Below are positions 1 to 7,502 of a stretch of DNA of 10,980 nt, one piece after another (positions within the stretch are counted from its first letter, which is position 1; each line of letters starts with the position of its first letter). The notes under the pieces were generated by a model. That model was not told the origin of the DNA and did no database searches. It was given only the letters and a program-made list of their open reading frames with translations. Source of the stretch: Alphaproteobacteria bacterium (lineage in GTDB: Bacteria; Pseudomonadota; Alphaproteobacteria; UBA1280; UBA12223); contig DMEM01000129.1 of NCBI GenBank assembly GCA_003450915.1, positions 1-10,980 on the forward strand, read 5' to 3'. Both the position numbers and the translations under genes were made by a program.

Positions 1-1986
1 TGTTGCCTTACCAACCGTATCTGTAGCTAAATCAGATGCCGCATTAACAGCATTACCACTTCTAACTTTATTCACAACATTATCTAATGCACCACCTAAA
101 GGAGTTGTCCATCCTCTACTTAAACCTGATGCTCCTTGGAACCCATAACAGCTAGATTTATGAGGCCAATCCAAATTAAACTTAAGCTGATTAAAAGGAG
201 TATTATTAATTGATTTATTATACATATCACCTGTAATATTTTGAGCAATATTTAAACCTCTTACACTTGCTAAACCAGCAGCAACCATTGCATCACCTGT
301 TCCTAACAAGTTAACCCTTGGTTCTAAAGGCCCCCACGACCCAACACATCTGCCGTTAATAAATGCTGATAAAGCACCTAACGCATCACTTGGAATATCA
401 AATCCCATCATATTAGCAACTGCGTCTATACCCATTCCGGCCGTTTTACTCATACAGAAAATTGGCATAATAAACCCAGCACCTTTTTCAGAAAAACTTT
501 GGAATATTGGAGACCAGAAGAAACCACCATCAGCAGAAGCCTTTTCATGTCTTTCTGACATATATACAGGATGAACCATAACAGGAGAAACCGTTGCGAT
601 CATTTGCATCATTTGCTCAATAACACTAAAGAAAACAACTCTATCAAGCATAGCATAGGCCTGCATTAAGCCCTGGTTTATAGCGCCTCCAGCAACTCCT
701 GCTGCCATACCAGTTGCATTTTGCATTTGCTCTCTTGCATCTGTATTCCCTACAGAATCATTACCGAAGGCATTATCTGAAATTTCATTACCTGCTATTG
801 AGAAACTAGCACTACCTTTATCACTTAAATTCGATAAAGGTGAAGGCTCTTCTTCTTTAGACGCTCCCCCACTTTTAGTTGACTCTGGTAATGGTTCTGC
901 CTCTTCTTCATCCTCTTCTGAAGCAGAAAAACTTTCTTTAAAAGAATCGCCCCATTCTGAAGCCTGCTCTGAAGCTTCAGCCATCCCGGCATCAACATCT
1001 TTTTTAGTCTCTGAATTTTCCCAAGCTTCACCGGCAGTCTCTGTTGCCACACCTATAGCTTTACCAGCCACATAACCTTCTGGATCTTCTGCAGCTGCAA
1101 TCCCCTCTGCTAAAAGCTCTGCATTACTCATCCCTGGAATAACCGATTCACTCATCGCAACATCGGCCATTTGCCCTACAGCGTCATCTCCGTAGTTACC
1201 AGGCTCTCGAGTTTGCTCATATTCAGTCCCAACAACCTCTGTTGTATAATCACCATCTCCATGACGAGTTGTTTTGGTTATTTCTTTTTCTTCATAAACA
1301 GAGCCGTCCTCATAAACAACCTGATTATTTTCTCCATTTTTTACGCCTTGACCTTTACCCTCAGCACTTTGATTACTATTAATACTAGATATGGTTTTCA
1401 TTGTTCCTGATGAAACTGAAGACATTGTCTTTTTAATAGACATAATACAGCCGGTATAGTCTTTATTTTTACATGTTAAAGATAAACAAGAGTCAGCTTG
1501 ATCTGAAGTTTTTAATCTCCACCAATCTGAAACAGCCCACACATGAGTCTCCATTCTTTGAGAACCAATAAATTCTTTCCCCCCACTTGTAGCTTTTCGG
1601 TTAGAAAAACCACTTCCTATTGTTGGGCTTACACCTAAGTTTTCTGCAATTGCCGATTCAGCCTTACCTGAAAAATTGTAAAAACTTTCTTTATATAAGA
1701 AACTTCTCCATGGATCTGGCACAACTTCAACCATTGCCACAGGCTCCATATACTTATACTCAAGAGTTAAAGTTGGATAAGGTGTAGGAAAACCAGGGCA
1801 GAAATCAATTCCAAAGCCAATATTAAAATCAAAACAGTCGCTCCAATTCATCGACTCGTCAAAGTTAAACGACTCATACATTTGAAGAGAGTCATCTAAA
1901 CTCCCTGTTGTTTCCTGTGCCGTTGCGGGATTTGCAACAGCACAAAAAGCACTAAATAATACTGAAACTAAGGTTAATTTTTTCAT
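1..1986 (-). CDS. Exported TraU-like (PFL_4710/TIGR03756-type) protein, C-terminus beyond window
   Basis: The frame is open from the ATG at 1986 to the left edge: 662 residues with no stop, so the gene is 3'-truncated by the window. A signal peptide is clear (MKK, hydrophobic to about residue 18, cleavage after A-T-A at 23). The visible mature part has eight cysteines (51, 63, 167, 172, 180, 511, 547, 613), fitting disulfides in the periplasm. Near the N-terminus Cys51 and Cys63 are followed by YMEPVAMVEVV (79-89) and DPW (91-93). Near the C-terminus stands GSWGPLEPR (549-557), then an Ala-rich helix. From memory, these blocks match TraU-like type IV secretion proteins in order and character. 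Between them lies a long Ser/Glu-rich low-complexity stretch (about 220-400, very acidic at 355-363) that such proteins usually lack. The start overlaps the stop of the upstream gene by one base (TAATG), so translation is probably coupled. Family assignment is an inference; export and cysteine content are seen directly. Confidence 0.6.
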   Translation of the reverse strand, partial: MKKLTLVSVLFSAFCAVANPATAQETTGSLDDSLQMYESFNFDESMNWSDCFDFNIGFGIDFCPGFPTPYPTLTLEYKYMEPVAMVEVVPDPWRSFLYKESFYNFSGKAESAIAENLGVSPTIGSGFSNRKATSGGKEFIGSQRMETHVWAVSDWWRLKTSDQADSCLSLTCKNKDYTGCIMSIKKTMSSVSSGTMKTISSINSNQSAEGKGQGVKNGENNQVVYEDGSVYEEKEITKTTRHGDGDYTTEVVGTEYEQTREPGNYGDDAVGQMADVAMSESVIPGMSNAELLAEGIAAAEDPEGYVAGKAIGVATETAGEAWENSETKKDVDAGMAEASEQASEWGDSFKESFSASEEDEEEAEPLPESTKSGGASKEEEPSPLSNLSDKGSASFSIAGNEISDNAFGNDSVGNTDAREQMQNATGMAAGVAGGAINQGLMQAYAMLDRVVFFSVIEQMMQMIATVSPVMVHPVYMSERHEKASADGGFFWSPIFQSFSEKGAGFIMPIFCMSKTAGMGIDAVANMMGFDIPSDALGALSAFINGRCVGSWGPLEPRVNLLGTGDAMVAAGLASVRGLNIAQNITGDMYNKSINNTPFNQLKFNLDWPHKSSCYGFQGASGLSRGWTTPLGGALDNVVNKVRSGNAVNAASDLATDTVGKAT

Positions 1987-3383
1987 TACATACCACTTCT
2001 ATTTATTGTATTATATCTAAGACAAAGAGACCTTGCTTTTTCATCATCATACTTAGACATTTTTACATAATATTCTCTTACTGAGTTATAGTAATCTTCA
2101 GCCTCTTTCACTAATTTTGCCTTATACTCAGCATCTTCTTCTGCAGCTGCTTTAGCATATAATCTTTCAGCTTTAGTAACACCATAATCTAACACAAAGT
2201 AGGTTGAATCATAGTTTCTTTGCTTAAGATCTTCTTGTTCCATATCTTCATATCTGTTAATCCAACCAGCATCAATTGTTCTATCTTTAATATCAAAATC
2301 AGCTTTTGCCTCAATAACTGGTCTCTTCTCTTTAGAGTAAACATCTTTATCAACCTCAGAGTCATATTTAAAGTAAGCGCTCTCAATTTTAATGGCATAA
2401 CCATGCTCTTTATATCTTCTAAGACTTGTTATCGTTGTTGATGTTTCATTAGTACTCATAGCATTAACTTCACTAACATGTGTTAAAACATGTTCAATAA
2501 GCTTACCAAGTTCTAATGATTTATATTGCTCTTCAGCACTTTTTTCTGTATCAAACTTAACACCTTTTAGATATTCAACTTCTGATGTGTAGTTATTACC
2601 AGAATCAGAATTAGCTGAGATAAGATCTTTCATCTCTTCTTTTGTTTTTGTAATAGTAGCTGAAACACTATCTCCACTTTTACTTGCTGCCTGACCAAAT
2701 TGATTCTCTGCTATTAAATCCATAGCTTCAACACCGGGCATTTTAATCTGACTTGTAATTACACCTCCATCAATCATTTCATCAATAAAAGCACTTTCAG
2801 AAAGAGATCCTAAGTTTTTTATAAAATCTTTAGCTTCATCAACACTGATATATAATAGAAGATCTTCAGCCTTAGAATCTAAACCATCTTTTTTACTTGC
2901 ATTTAGACCTGTTGCTTCCAGTTCTTTTAATTCCATAACTATTTTTCTTGCATCTTGAATTGATACAGCACCATAACAATTATTTTCTTTACCTTGGTAT
3001 GCACAACTAAGATACTTTAAACCTGACTCATACTGGTTTAACTGTTCTGATGTTATAAGTTTTGAACTTGTAAAACCTGAAGAACTATCATCAGAGTCGC
3101 CTTCATAGCCCACATCTGAACTTGCATCATCTGATGCTTGATCACCTGACTCTGCAAAATTAGTATCATTTAATTTTTCAGAATTTGATTCTGAAAAATC
3201 TGATCCTACATTATTTAAATTTGTATCTTCTAACTCTGCATTAATAGCATTTATATTTTGTGTGCCTGAACTAGCACTTGCTTCTGTTGTTGATGTGCCA
3301 AAAGAAATTCCAGCCTCTGCTACTGAAACATAGCCAACTGAAACAAATAATGCGATAATTACGCTGATAAAAATATTTTTCAT
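1986..3383 (-). CDS. Exported protein of unknown function, acidic Ser-rich N-terminal region
   Basis: This 465-residue protein is not one I recognise. It starts with a typical signal peptide (MKNIF, hydrophobic core, cleavage after A-E-A at residue 24). Residues about 28-105 are low-complexity and rich in Ser, Asp, Glu and Asn. A folded part probably begins near residue 106, with a close cysteine pair (C127, C136) and many predicted helices; the last 60 residues are charged and helical and hold one more Cys (454). There is no second membrane segment, so a periplasmic or secreted location is likely. The ATG is preceded by AGGAG at a suitable distance. The stop overlaps the start of the TraU-like gene by one base, so the two are probably made together and may act in one envelope complex. 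It does not resemble TraH, TraN or TrbC as far as I can judge. Confidence 0.8.
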   Translation of the reverse strand: MKNIFISVIIALFVSVGYVSVAEAGISFGTSTTEASASSGTQNINAINAELEDTNLNNVGSDFSESNSEKLNDTNFAESGDQASDDASSDVGYEGDSDDSSSGFTSSKLITSEQLNQYESGLKYLSCAYQGKENNCYGAVSIQDARKIVMELKELEATGLNASKKDGLDSKAEDLLLYISVDEAKDFIKNLGSLSESAFIDEMIDGGVITSQIKMPGVEAMDLIAENQFGQAASKSGDSVSATITKTKEEMKDLISANSDSGNNYTSEVEYLKGVKFDTEKSAEEQYKSLELGKLIEHVLTHVSEVNAMSTNETSTTITSLRRYKEHGYAIKIESAYFKYDSEVDKDVYSKEKRPVIEAKADFDIKDRTIDAGWINRYEDMEQEDLKQRNYDSTYFVLDYGVTKAERLYAKAAAEEDAEYKAKLVKEAEDYYNSVREYYVKMSKYDDEKARSLCLRYNTINRSGM

Positions 3384-3409
3384 AGTTTTAAACTCCTAAT
3401 ATATAAAAC

Positions 3410-3423
3410 AGTATTATAATACT
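3410..3423. repeat. Perfect 14-bp palindrome in the divergent intergenic region
   Basis: AGTATTATAATACT reads the same on both strands and contains a TATAAT on each. On the minus strand the TATAAT (3413-3418) could be the -10 of the exported-protein operon, with TTGCTA (3438-3443) as a poor -35 at 19 bp. It may be an operator or simply a promoter core in AT-rich DNA. Confidence 0.45.
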
Positions 3424-3498
3424 CTTTGATAATAGTATAGCAATTTTCACAAATTTTCAACTAACATCAAAAAAAATCAGAATATTTATAAAAAAACA

Positions 3499-3527
3499 TT
3501 GATAAAGCACAAAAAATAAAATACAAT
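3499..3527 (+). promoter_or_regulatory. Sigma-70-type promoter of atpB
   Basis: TTGATA (3499-3504) and TACAAT (3522-3527) are separated by exactly 17 bp, close to the sigma-70 consensus. Transcription would start near 3534, giving a leader of about 30 nt with AAGGG at 3551-3555, ten bases before the atpB ATG. It lies back to back with the start of the exported-protein operon. Confidence 0.65.
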
Positions 3528-3565
3528 CATCTTTGATAATAACAAAAATTAAGGGAAAACATTAA

Positions 3566-4303
3566 ATGGCATTAAATCCTTTACATCAATTTGAAATACA
3601 TGAACTTGCTAGCTTTAATCTTGCAGGTATTGAAATCTCATTAACAAACCAGTCTTTATGGATGATTATTGCAACAGCAACTGTTATGCTATTTTTTGCA
3701 CTAGGCTTAAGAAAAAAACAACTTATACCTGGCAGAATGCAATCAGCTGTAGAGCTTTCTTATGAGTTTATTAAAGAACTAACTACTTCTACTACAGGTC
3801 AAAAAGGTCTTAAATTTGTACCACTAATTTTTACAATCTTTTTCTTTATTGCTGCAAACAATGCTTTAGGCATGTTGCCAGGCTCATACGCGTCAACATC
3901 TCAAATAACTGTAACATTTGCAATGGGGCTATCAGTTTTCATCTTAGTATGGATTATTGGTTTTTACCACCACGGCTTAAAGTTCTTTAAATTATTTGCA
4001 CCAGAAGGCACCCCTTTATTATTAATGCCTCTAATTATTATCTTAGAACTAATCTCATTCTTCGCAAGACCATGCACACTAGCAGTTCGTCTTGCAGCTA
4101 ACATGATCGCAGGACATATACTTTTAAAAGTATTTGCTTCTTTTGCTGTAATGTTAGTAGGTTGGATGGCTGTAACTGCGGTTCTACCAGCTGGTATACT
4201 ATTAGGTATTATGGCTTTGGAGCTTATGGTTGCGTTTCTGCAAGCGTATATTTTTACAATATTAACTTGCGTTTATCTTAATGATGCAATAAACTTACAT
4301 TAA
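3566..4303 (+). CDS. atpB: ATP synthase F0 subunit a
   Basis: Subunit a forms the two proton half-channels of the membrane F0 sector beside the c-ring. The protein is 245 aa, the usual size for alphaproteobacteria. It has hydrophobic helices at about 31-48, 85-105, 115-135, 150-167 and 185-235. The family signature is present: FFARPCTLAVRLAANM (166-180), with the essential arginine as Arg175 (equivalent to E. coli Arg210), followed by AGH, and the conserved Gln225 in the FLQAYIF block near the C-terminus. The N-terminal HQFEIHEL is also typical. The gene has its own promoter and opens a three-gene F0 cluster. No atpI stands in front of it; the neighbour is a divergent, unrelated gene. The F1 genes are not in the window, as expected where F0 and F1 form separate operons. 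Confidence 0.96.
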   Translation: MALNPLHQFEIHELASFNLAGIEISLTNQSLWMIIATATVMLFFALGLRKKQLIPGRMQSAVELSYEFIKELTTSTTGQKGLKFVPLIFTIFFFIAANNALGMLPGSYASTSQITVTFAMGLSVFILVWIIGFYHHGLKFFKLFAPEGTPLLLMPLIIILELISFFARPCTLAVRLAANMIAGHILLKVFASFAVMLVGWMAVTAVLPAGILLGIMALELMVAFLQAYIFTILTCVYLNDAINLH

Positions 4304-4353
4304 GATATTTTTAATTAATAAATTAAATAAATAAAAAAAGAAGGAATATAAAT

Positions 4354-4584
4354 ATGGAATTAACATTAGGTCTTAAGGCAATTGGTGCTGGTTTAGCTTG
4401 TTTAGGTATGATTGGTGCTGGTTTAGGTTTAGGTAACTTAGTAGGTAAATATTTCGAGTCAATCGCTAGACAACCAGAAGCAGAAGGCAAACTAAAAGGA
4501 ATGTTCTTCATTGGTTTAGCTATTGTTGAAGCTATCGCTCTATTTGCTTTCACTGTAGCAATGATTATTATCTTTGTATTATAA
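4354..4584 (+). CDS. atpE: ATP synthase F0 subunit c
   Basis: Subunit c is the proteolipid that forms the rotating ring. The 76 residues make the expected helical hairpin: a Gly-rich first helix (GAGLACLGMIGAGLGLGNL, the glycine motif that packs the ring), a polar loop with ARQPE, and a second helix carrying the proton-binding carboxylate Glu59 in GLAIVEAIALFAF. Nothing indicates a sodium-type site (the Gln/Glu plus Ser/Thr set is not obvious). The spacing from atpB is 50 bp and AT-rich, with AAGGAA ahead of the ATG; such a strong site fits the high number of c copies needed. An open frame on the opposite strand across this gene is a shadow of its composition. Confidence 0.96.
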   Translation: MELTLGLKAIGAGLACLGMIGAGLGLGNLVGKYFESIARQPEAEGKLKGMFFIGLAIVEAIALFAFTVAMIIIFVL

Positions 4585-4616
4585 TAAAAAATAAATATTA
4601 CATTTAGGAATTAAAC

Positions 4617-5108
4617 ATGGAACTATTCGACTTTACATTTTTACACTCACAAATGTTTTGGTTAGCGCTATGTTTTGTAGTTCTGTTAGTATTTATGTAT
4701 AAATTTGCAGCACCAGGTATTGCAAAAAGCTTAGATGAGAGAGCAAATCAAATCAAAGCAGACTTAAACGCAGCCGAAGAGCTTAAAAACCAAGCTCAAG
4801 AATTGCTAGAGTCATACAATGCAAAACTTGAAAAAGCAAATTCAGAAGCTCAACTTGTAATTCAAGAAGCTAAAGATAATGCAAAAGAAATCGCAGATAA
4901 AAGAGCTAAAGAGCTAGAAATATCTTTAAAAGATAAATCTGATTCAGCTGAAAGACAAATTGAAGCAGCTAAAAACAAAGCAATCGCTGAAATTAAATCT
5001 GAAGCTCACACTTTAGTAATTACTGCAACAGAAAAACTAGTGCTAGACACAGTTGATGCAAAAAAAGCAAAAGAACTAACTAAAAAAGCTTGCGACGAGT
5101 TAAGCTAA
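4617..5108 (+). CDS. atpF: ATP synthase F0 subunit b (b'-like), peripheral stalk
   Basis: The b subunits form the peripheral stalk that holds F1 against rotation. The protein is 163 aa: one membrane helix (about 11-33), then a long charged, alanine-rich coiled coil to about residue 130 and a short C-terminal part that would contact delta. The start of the stalk (QMFWLALCF, then PGIAKSLDERANQIKADL, then AEELKNQA) looks more like the b' (AtpX) type than like canonical b. Alphaproteobacteria usually have b' followed by b. Here only one gene is present: a strong terminator starts 22 bp after the stop and the next gene is on the other strand. Either the second b gene lies elsewhere or the stalk is a homodimer. 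The gene is 32 bp behind atpE and surely in its operon. That it is a b-type subunit is certain; b versus b' is an inference. Confidence 0.93.
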   Translation: MELFDFTFLHSQMFWLALCFVVLLVFMYKFAAPGIAKSLDERANQIKADLNAAEELKNQAQELLESYNAKLEKANSEAQLVIQEAKDNAKEIADKRAKELEISLKDKSDSAERQIEAAKNKAIAEIKSEAHTLVITATEKLVLDTVDAKKAKELTKKACDELS

Positions 5109-5130
5109 CATTTTAGATAAGATTATTATA

Positions 5131-5154
5131 AAAAGCTCCAATTTTGGAGCTTTT
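5131..5154. terminator. Hairpin terminator between the ATP synthase and trmD operons
   Basis: A perfect 10-bp stem (AAAAGCTCCA pairing with TGGAGCTTTT) with a 4-base loop is followed on the plus strand by ATTTTT. The minus strand also reads TTTTTA after the stem, so it can end both convergent operons. Confidence 0.88.
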
Positions 5155-5213
5155 ATTTTTATATAACAATTTAGTCTAATCGTGATAAGGACCAAGCTTA
5201 TAAATAACTGTTT

Positions 5214-5798
5214 TTAAGGCTGATTTAACATTAATGGGCCTTGAAAATAAACCACTTTATAATCATCAACATTCAAAACTCTAATCTTCCCTGAATCCAA
5301 ACTTGCTGAACCATCTACATACTCATCAATAGCTTTAGTTATTGAAGGATCAACACTAGTTAACTGAATCCAATAATAACAAGGAGCCGCTGAACAATTA
5401 TTAGGGTTAGAATAATTAACCCCTCCCAGATTTGAGTCTAAATCTCTAAGTAAAATATTTCCATAGCCAGGATGATCTAGATACTCTCTTCCTGAAACGC
5501 CTCCACCCAAAGCACCTATTTTAGGGAAATAAGGACCTTTCCATCCATTTATAGAATTTGCATTATCAACTAAATCACCAATATAAAAATTTGAAAAACC
5601 ATTAAGTTTCATATCACTACCTACATCCAGCATAAAAGACTCAATTGCCTTCGACACCTCGTTTAGCTCTGTAACAATTGATACAATTTTACTTTGTTGA
5701 ATAGCCGAATATAACGCTGCTCCACTTATAACAGACAATGCCCCAAAAATTGCTAATGCAATTCTGGCATCAAGCCCGAACATAGCACCTTTTTTCAT
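5214..5798 (-). CDS. Prepilin-like (type II secretion/type IV pilus-type) protein
   Basis: The 194-aa protein starts with a short basic leader and one long hydrophobic helix (about residues 11-33), then a helix and a small beta-rich, Gly/Asn-rich domain. This is the plan of type IV pilins and pseudopilins. Cleavage after Ala5 would leave M-F-G-L-D, with Asp10 in the place of the usual Glu at +5; the classical Gly before the cut is lacking, so processing is uncertain. GWKGPYFP (85-92) resembles the loop after the pilin helix in GspG/H-like proteins. C135 and C140 could form a small disulfide loop. The gene begins one base after the trmD stop, with AGGAG inside the end of trmD, so it is the last gene of that operon. 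No assembly ATPase, platform protein or prepilin peptidase is in the window. Confidence 0.6.
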   Translation of the reverse strand: MKKGAMFGLDARIALAIFGALSVISGAALYSAIQQSKIVSIVTELNEVSKAIESFMLDVGSDMKLNGFSNFYIGDLVDNANSINGWKGPYFPKIGALGGGVSGREYLDHPGYGNILLRDLDSNLGGVNYSNPNNCSAAPCYYWIQLTSVDPSITKAIDEYVDGSASLDSGKIRVLNVDDYKVVYFQGPLMLNQP

Positions 5799-5799
5799 A

Positions 5800-6504
5800 C
5801 TATTTCTCCTTATTTTCTAGATATTTTTTATATAAATCCGGACGAACTTTTTTTGTTTTTTCAATCGCCTTCTCTAAACGCCACTGGGCTATTTTAGCAT
5901 GATTACCACTTTTTAAAACACCAGGTACTTCTAAACCTTCAAACTCAACAGGACGAGTATAATGAGGGTACTCTAATAAATCATTATCAAAGCTTTCTTC
6001 ATGAAGTGTCGCTGAATTACCTAAAACACCTTCTACATTGCGTAAAATAGCATCTACAAGCGGAAAAACGGCAACCTCTCCACCAGTTAGCACATAATCA
6101 CCAATTGAAACTTCATAATCAACGTATAAATCAATAACTCTTTGGTCAATACCTTCATAATGCCCACAAAGCAGAATAACACCCCCTTCAAGATTAGCAA
6201 ACTCAATAGATTTCTTTTGAGAAAATGGCGTTCCAGTTGGAGTTAAATAAATAACCTTTGCATCTGGCATTTCCTGTTTTGCCAATTTAATAGTTTCAGC
6301 AACTAACTCTGGCTTCATTAGCATACCAGCGCCACCACCATACACACTATCATCAGCTGTTTTATGTCGATCTTTAGCAAACTGGCGAATATCAAAAACC
6401 TTTAAATCCCATAGTCCATTCGCTTTCGCTCGTCCTGTAATAGAATGTTCTAAAATACCAGGGAACATGTCTGGGAATAATGTTAAAATAGCAACCTTAT
6501 ACAT
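5800..6504 (-). CDS. trmD: tRNA (guanine-37-N1)-methyltransferase
   Basis: TrmD methylates G37 next to the anticodon using S-adenosylmethionine and prevents +1 frameshifting. The length (234 aa) is normal for this SPOUT enzyme. Diagnostic blocks are all there: N-terminal LTLFPDMFPGIL (8-18), YGGGAGM (55-61), LTPTGTPFSQ (87-96), the knot residues LCGHYEGIDQR (112-122) and SIGDYVLTGGE (133-143), and the tRNA-binding YPHYTRP (179-185) and LKSGNHAKIAQWR (197-209). By my alignment Glu170 in EESF takes the place of the catalytic Asp169 of E. coli and H. influenzae. The gene is not in the usual rpsP-rimM-trmD-rplS order. Its ATG overlaps the stop of the iminopeptidase gene by one base (TAATG), so translation is probably coupled. 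Confidence 0.97.
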   Translation of the reverse strand: MYKVAILTLFPDMFPGILEHSITGRAKANGLWDLKVFDIRQFAKDRHKTADDSVYGGGAGMLMKPELVAETIKLAKQEMPDAKVIYLTPTGTPFSQKKSIEFANLEGGVILLCGHYEGIDQRVIDLYVDYEVSIGDYVLTGGEVAVFPLVDAILRNVEGVLGNSATLHEESFDNDLLEYPHYTRPVEFEGLEVPGVLKSGNHAKIAQWRLEKAIEKTKKVRPDLYKKYLENKEK

Positions 6505-7499
6505 TATCTTTCTCCTTTTATAATTTGTAAAAATTCATTAGAAAAGGCTACCGCCTGCTGTTTTGCAGCATATGACTTAATTGAATGACCATCAAAAGTA
6601 AATACTAACTTACTACCTACTAAAAACTGATGTAATTTATACGCAAATTTAGGATTACACAAAAAGTCATAACGTCCTTGAATAATATAAGCAGGTATTC
6701 CTTTAAGAATTTTCAAATCGTCAAGCAATTTTTCTGAATCCATAAAACAGCCATTAGCAAAATAATGCAACTCTAGCTCAGCAAGCCCCGCATCAAAATC
6801 TTCACCATTAATAAATCTATCTAAGCTTACAAAATCAGGATTTAAACCAAGCAATAAACACTCCCAACGTACAAAATTCCTTAACAGAAACTCTTTTTCA
6901 AGCCCTTTTGCTTTATTCGTTTTTTTAATATAAGCTTTTAGAGGGTCTTTTCTTTCTTCTTGATTTAATGGATCAATAAATTTAAGATATTGATCAGGAT
7001 AAATATAACTAGCAGGCCCAGTATTTTTATACACAACATCCATCTCTTCTTTTGATGCTAAAAATACACTATTTAAAAATAGACCCAAAACATTCTCTGA
7101 ATTCTTCACTGCATAAGCTAAAGCTAAAGTACTTCCCCAAGAACCGCCTGCAACAACCCACTTATCAACATTAAGATGTTTTCTAAGTTTTTCCATATCT
7201 TCAATTAAAGCTGTAGTCGTATTATTTTCTAAACTTAAACGTGGAGTGCTTTTACCACAACCTCTTTGATCAAACTGAATAATACAATATTCTTTAGGGT
7301 TATACCACGCTCTTTTACTATAACCTATAGAACCACCAGGTCCACCATGCAAAATAGCAACAGGAATGCCTTTTCTATTACCTGCAATCTCATAATATAT
7401 TTTATGACCGTCTCCAACAGACAAAAAGCCATACTCAAGCGTTTTTGCTATTTTGTATGGCTTGTTTTTACTAAATAAATTTTTAATAAACTTTAACAT
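6504..7499 (-). CDS. pip: Proline iminopeptidase (alpha/beta hydrolase, peptidase S33)
   Basis: The enzyme would release N-terminal proline from peptides in the cytoplasm. Family hallmarks are in order: HGGPGG (51-56, oxyanion region), DQRGCGKS (77-84), nucleophile elbow GGSWGS with Ser120, RWE (211-213, part of the amino-terminus binding set), Asp278 in GRYDFL and His305 in DGHS, completing Ser-Asp-His. The length (331 aa) is slightly over the family norm of about 310-320, due to a basic N-terminal extension of some 17 residues (MLKFIKNLFSKNK) that could attach to the membrane surface but is not a signal peptide. A later start is possible, since the S33 domain begins near residue 22. It starts three bases after the stop of the lipoprotein gene and overlaps trmD by one base. 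Substrate is inferred from the family. Confidence 0.9.
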   Translation of the reverse strand: MLKFIKNLFSKNKPYKIAKTLEYGFLSVGDGHKIYYEIAGNRKGIPVAILHGGPGGSIGYSKRAWYNPKEYCIIQFDQRGCGKSTPRLSLENNTTTALIEDMEKLRKHLNVDKWVVAGGSWGSTLALAYAVKNSENVLGLFLNSVFLASKEEMDVVYKNTGPASYIYPDQYLKFIDPLNQEERKDPLKAYIKKTNKAKGLEKEFLLRNFVRWECLLLGLNPDFVSLDRFINGEDFDAGLAELELHYFANGCFMDSEKLLDDLKILKGIPAYIIQGRYDFLCNPKFAYKLHQFLVGSKLVFTFDGHSIKSYAAKQQAVAFSNEFLQIIKGER

Positions 7500-7502
7500 C
7501 TA

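Noticed and set aside
825..1052. Open frame on the minus strand inside the TraU-like gene
   Set aside because: It is in another frame of a continuous, signal-peptide-bearing gene and has a Lys/Leu/Gln-rich composition with no family features.
1171..1410. Plus-strand hydrophobic open frame
   Set aside because: It is antisense to the low-complexity part of the TraU-like gene, with no ribosome binding site or promoter.
1..3383. An integrated conjugative element
   Set aside because: No integrase, attachment repeats, relaxase or coupling ATPase is visible; one TraU-like gene does not show mobility.
4323..4553. Minus-strand open frame over atpE
   Set aside because: The Pro/Lys-rich translation is the antisense image of the glycine-rich c subunit.
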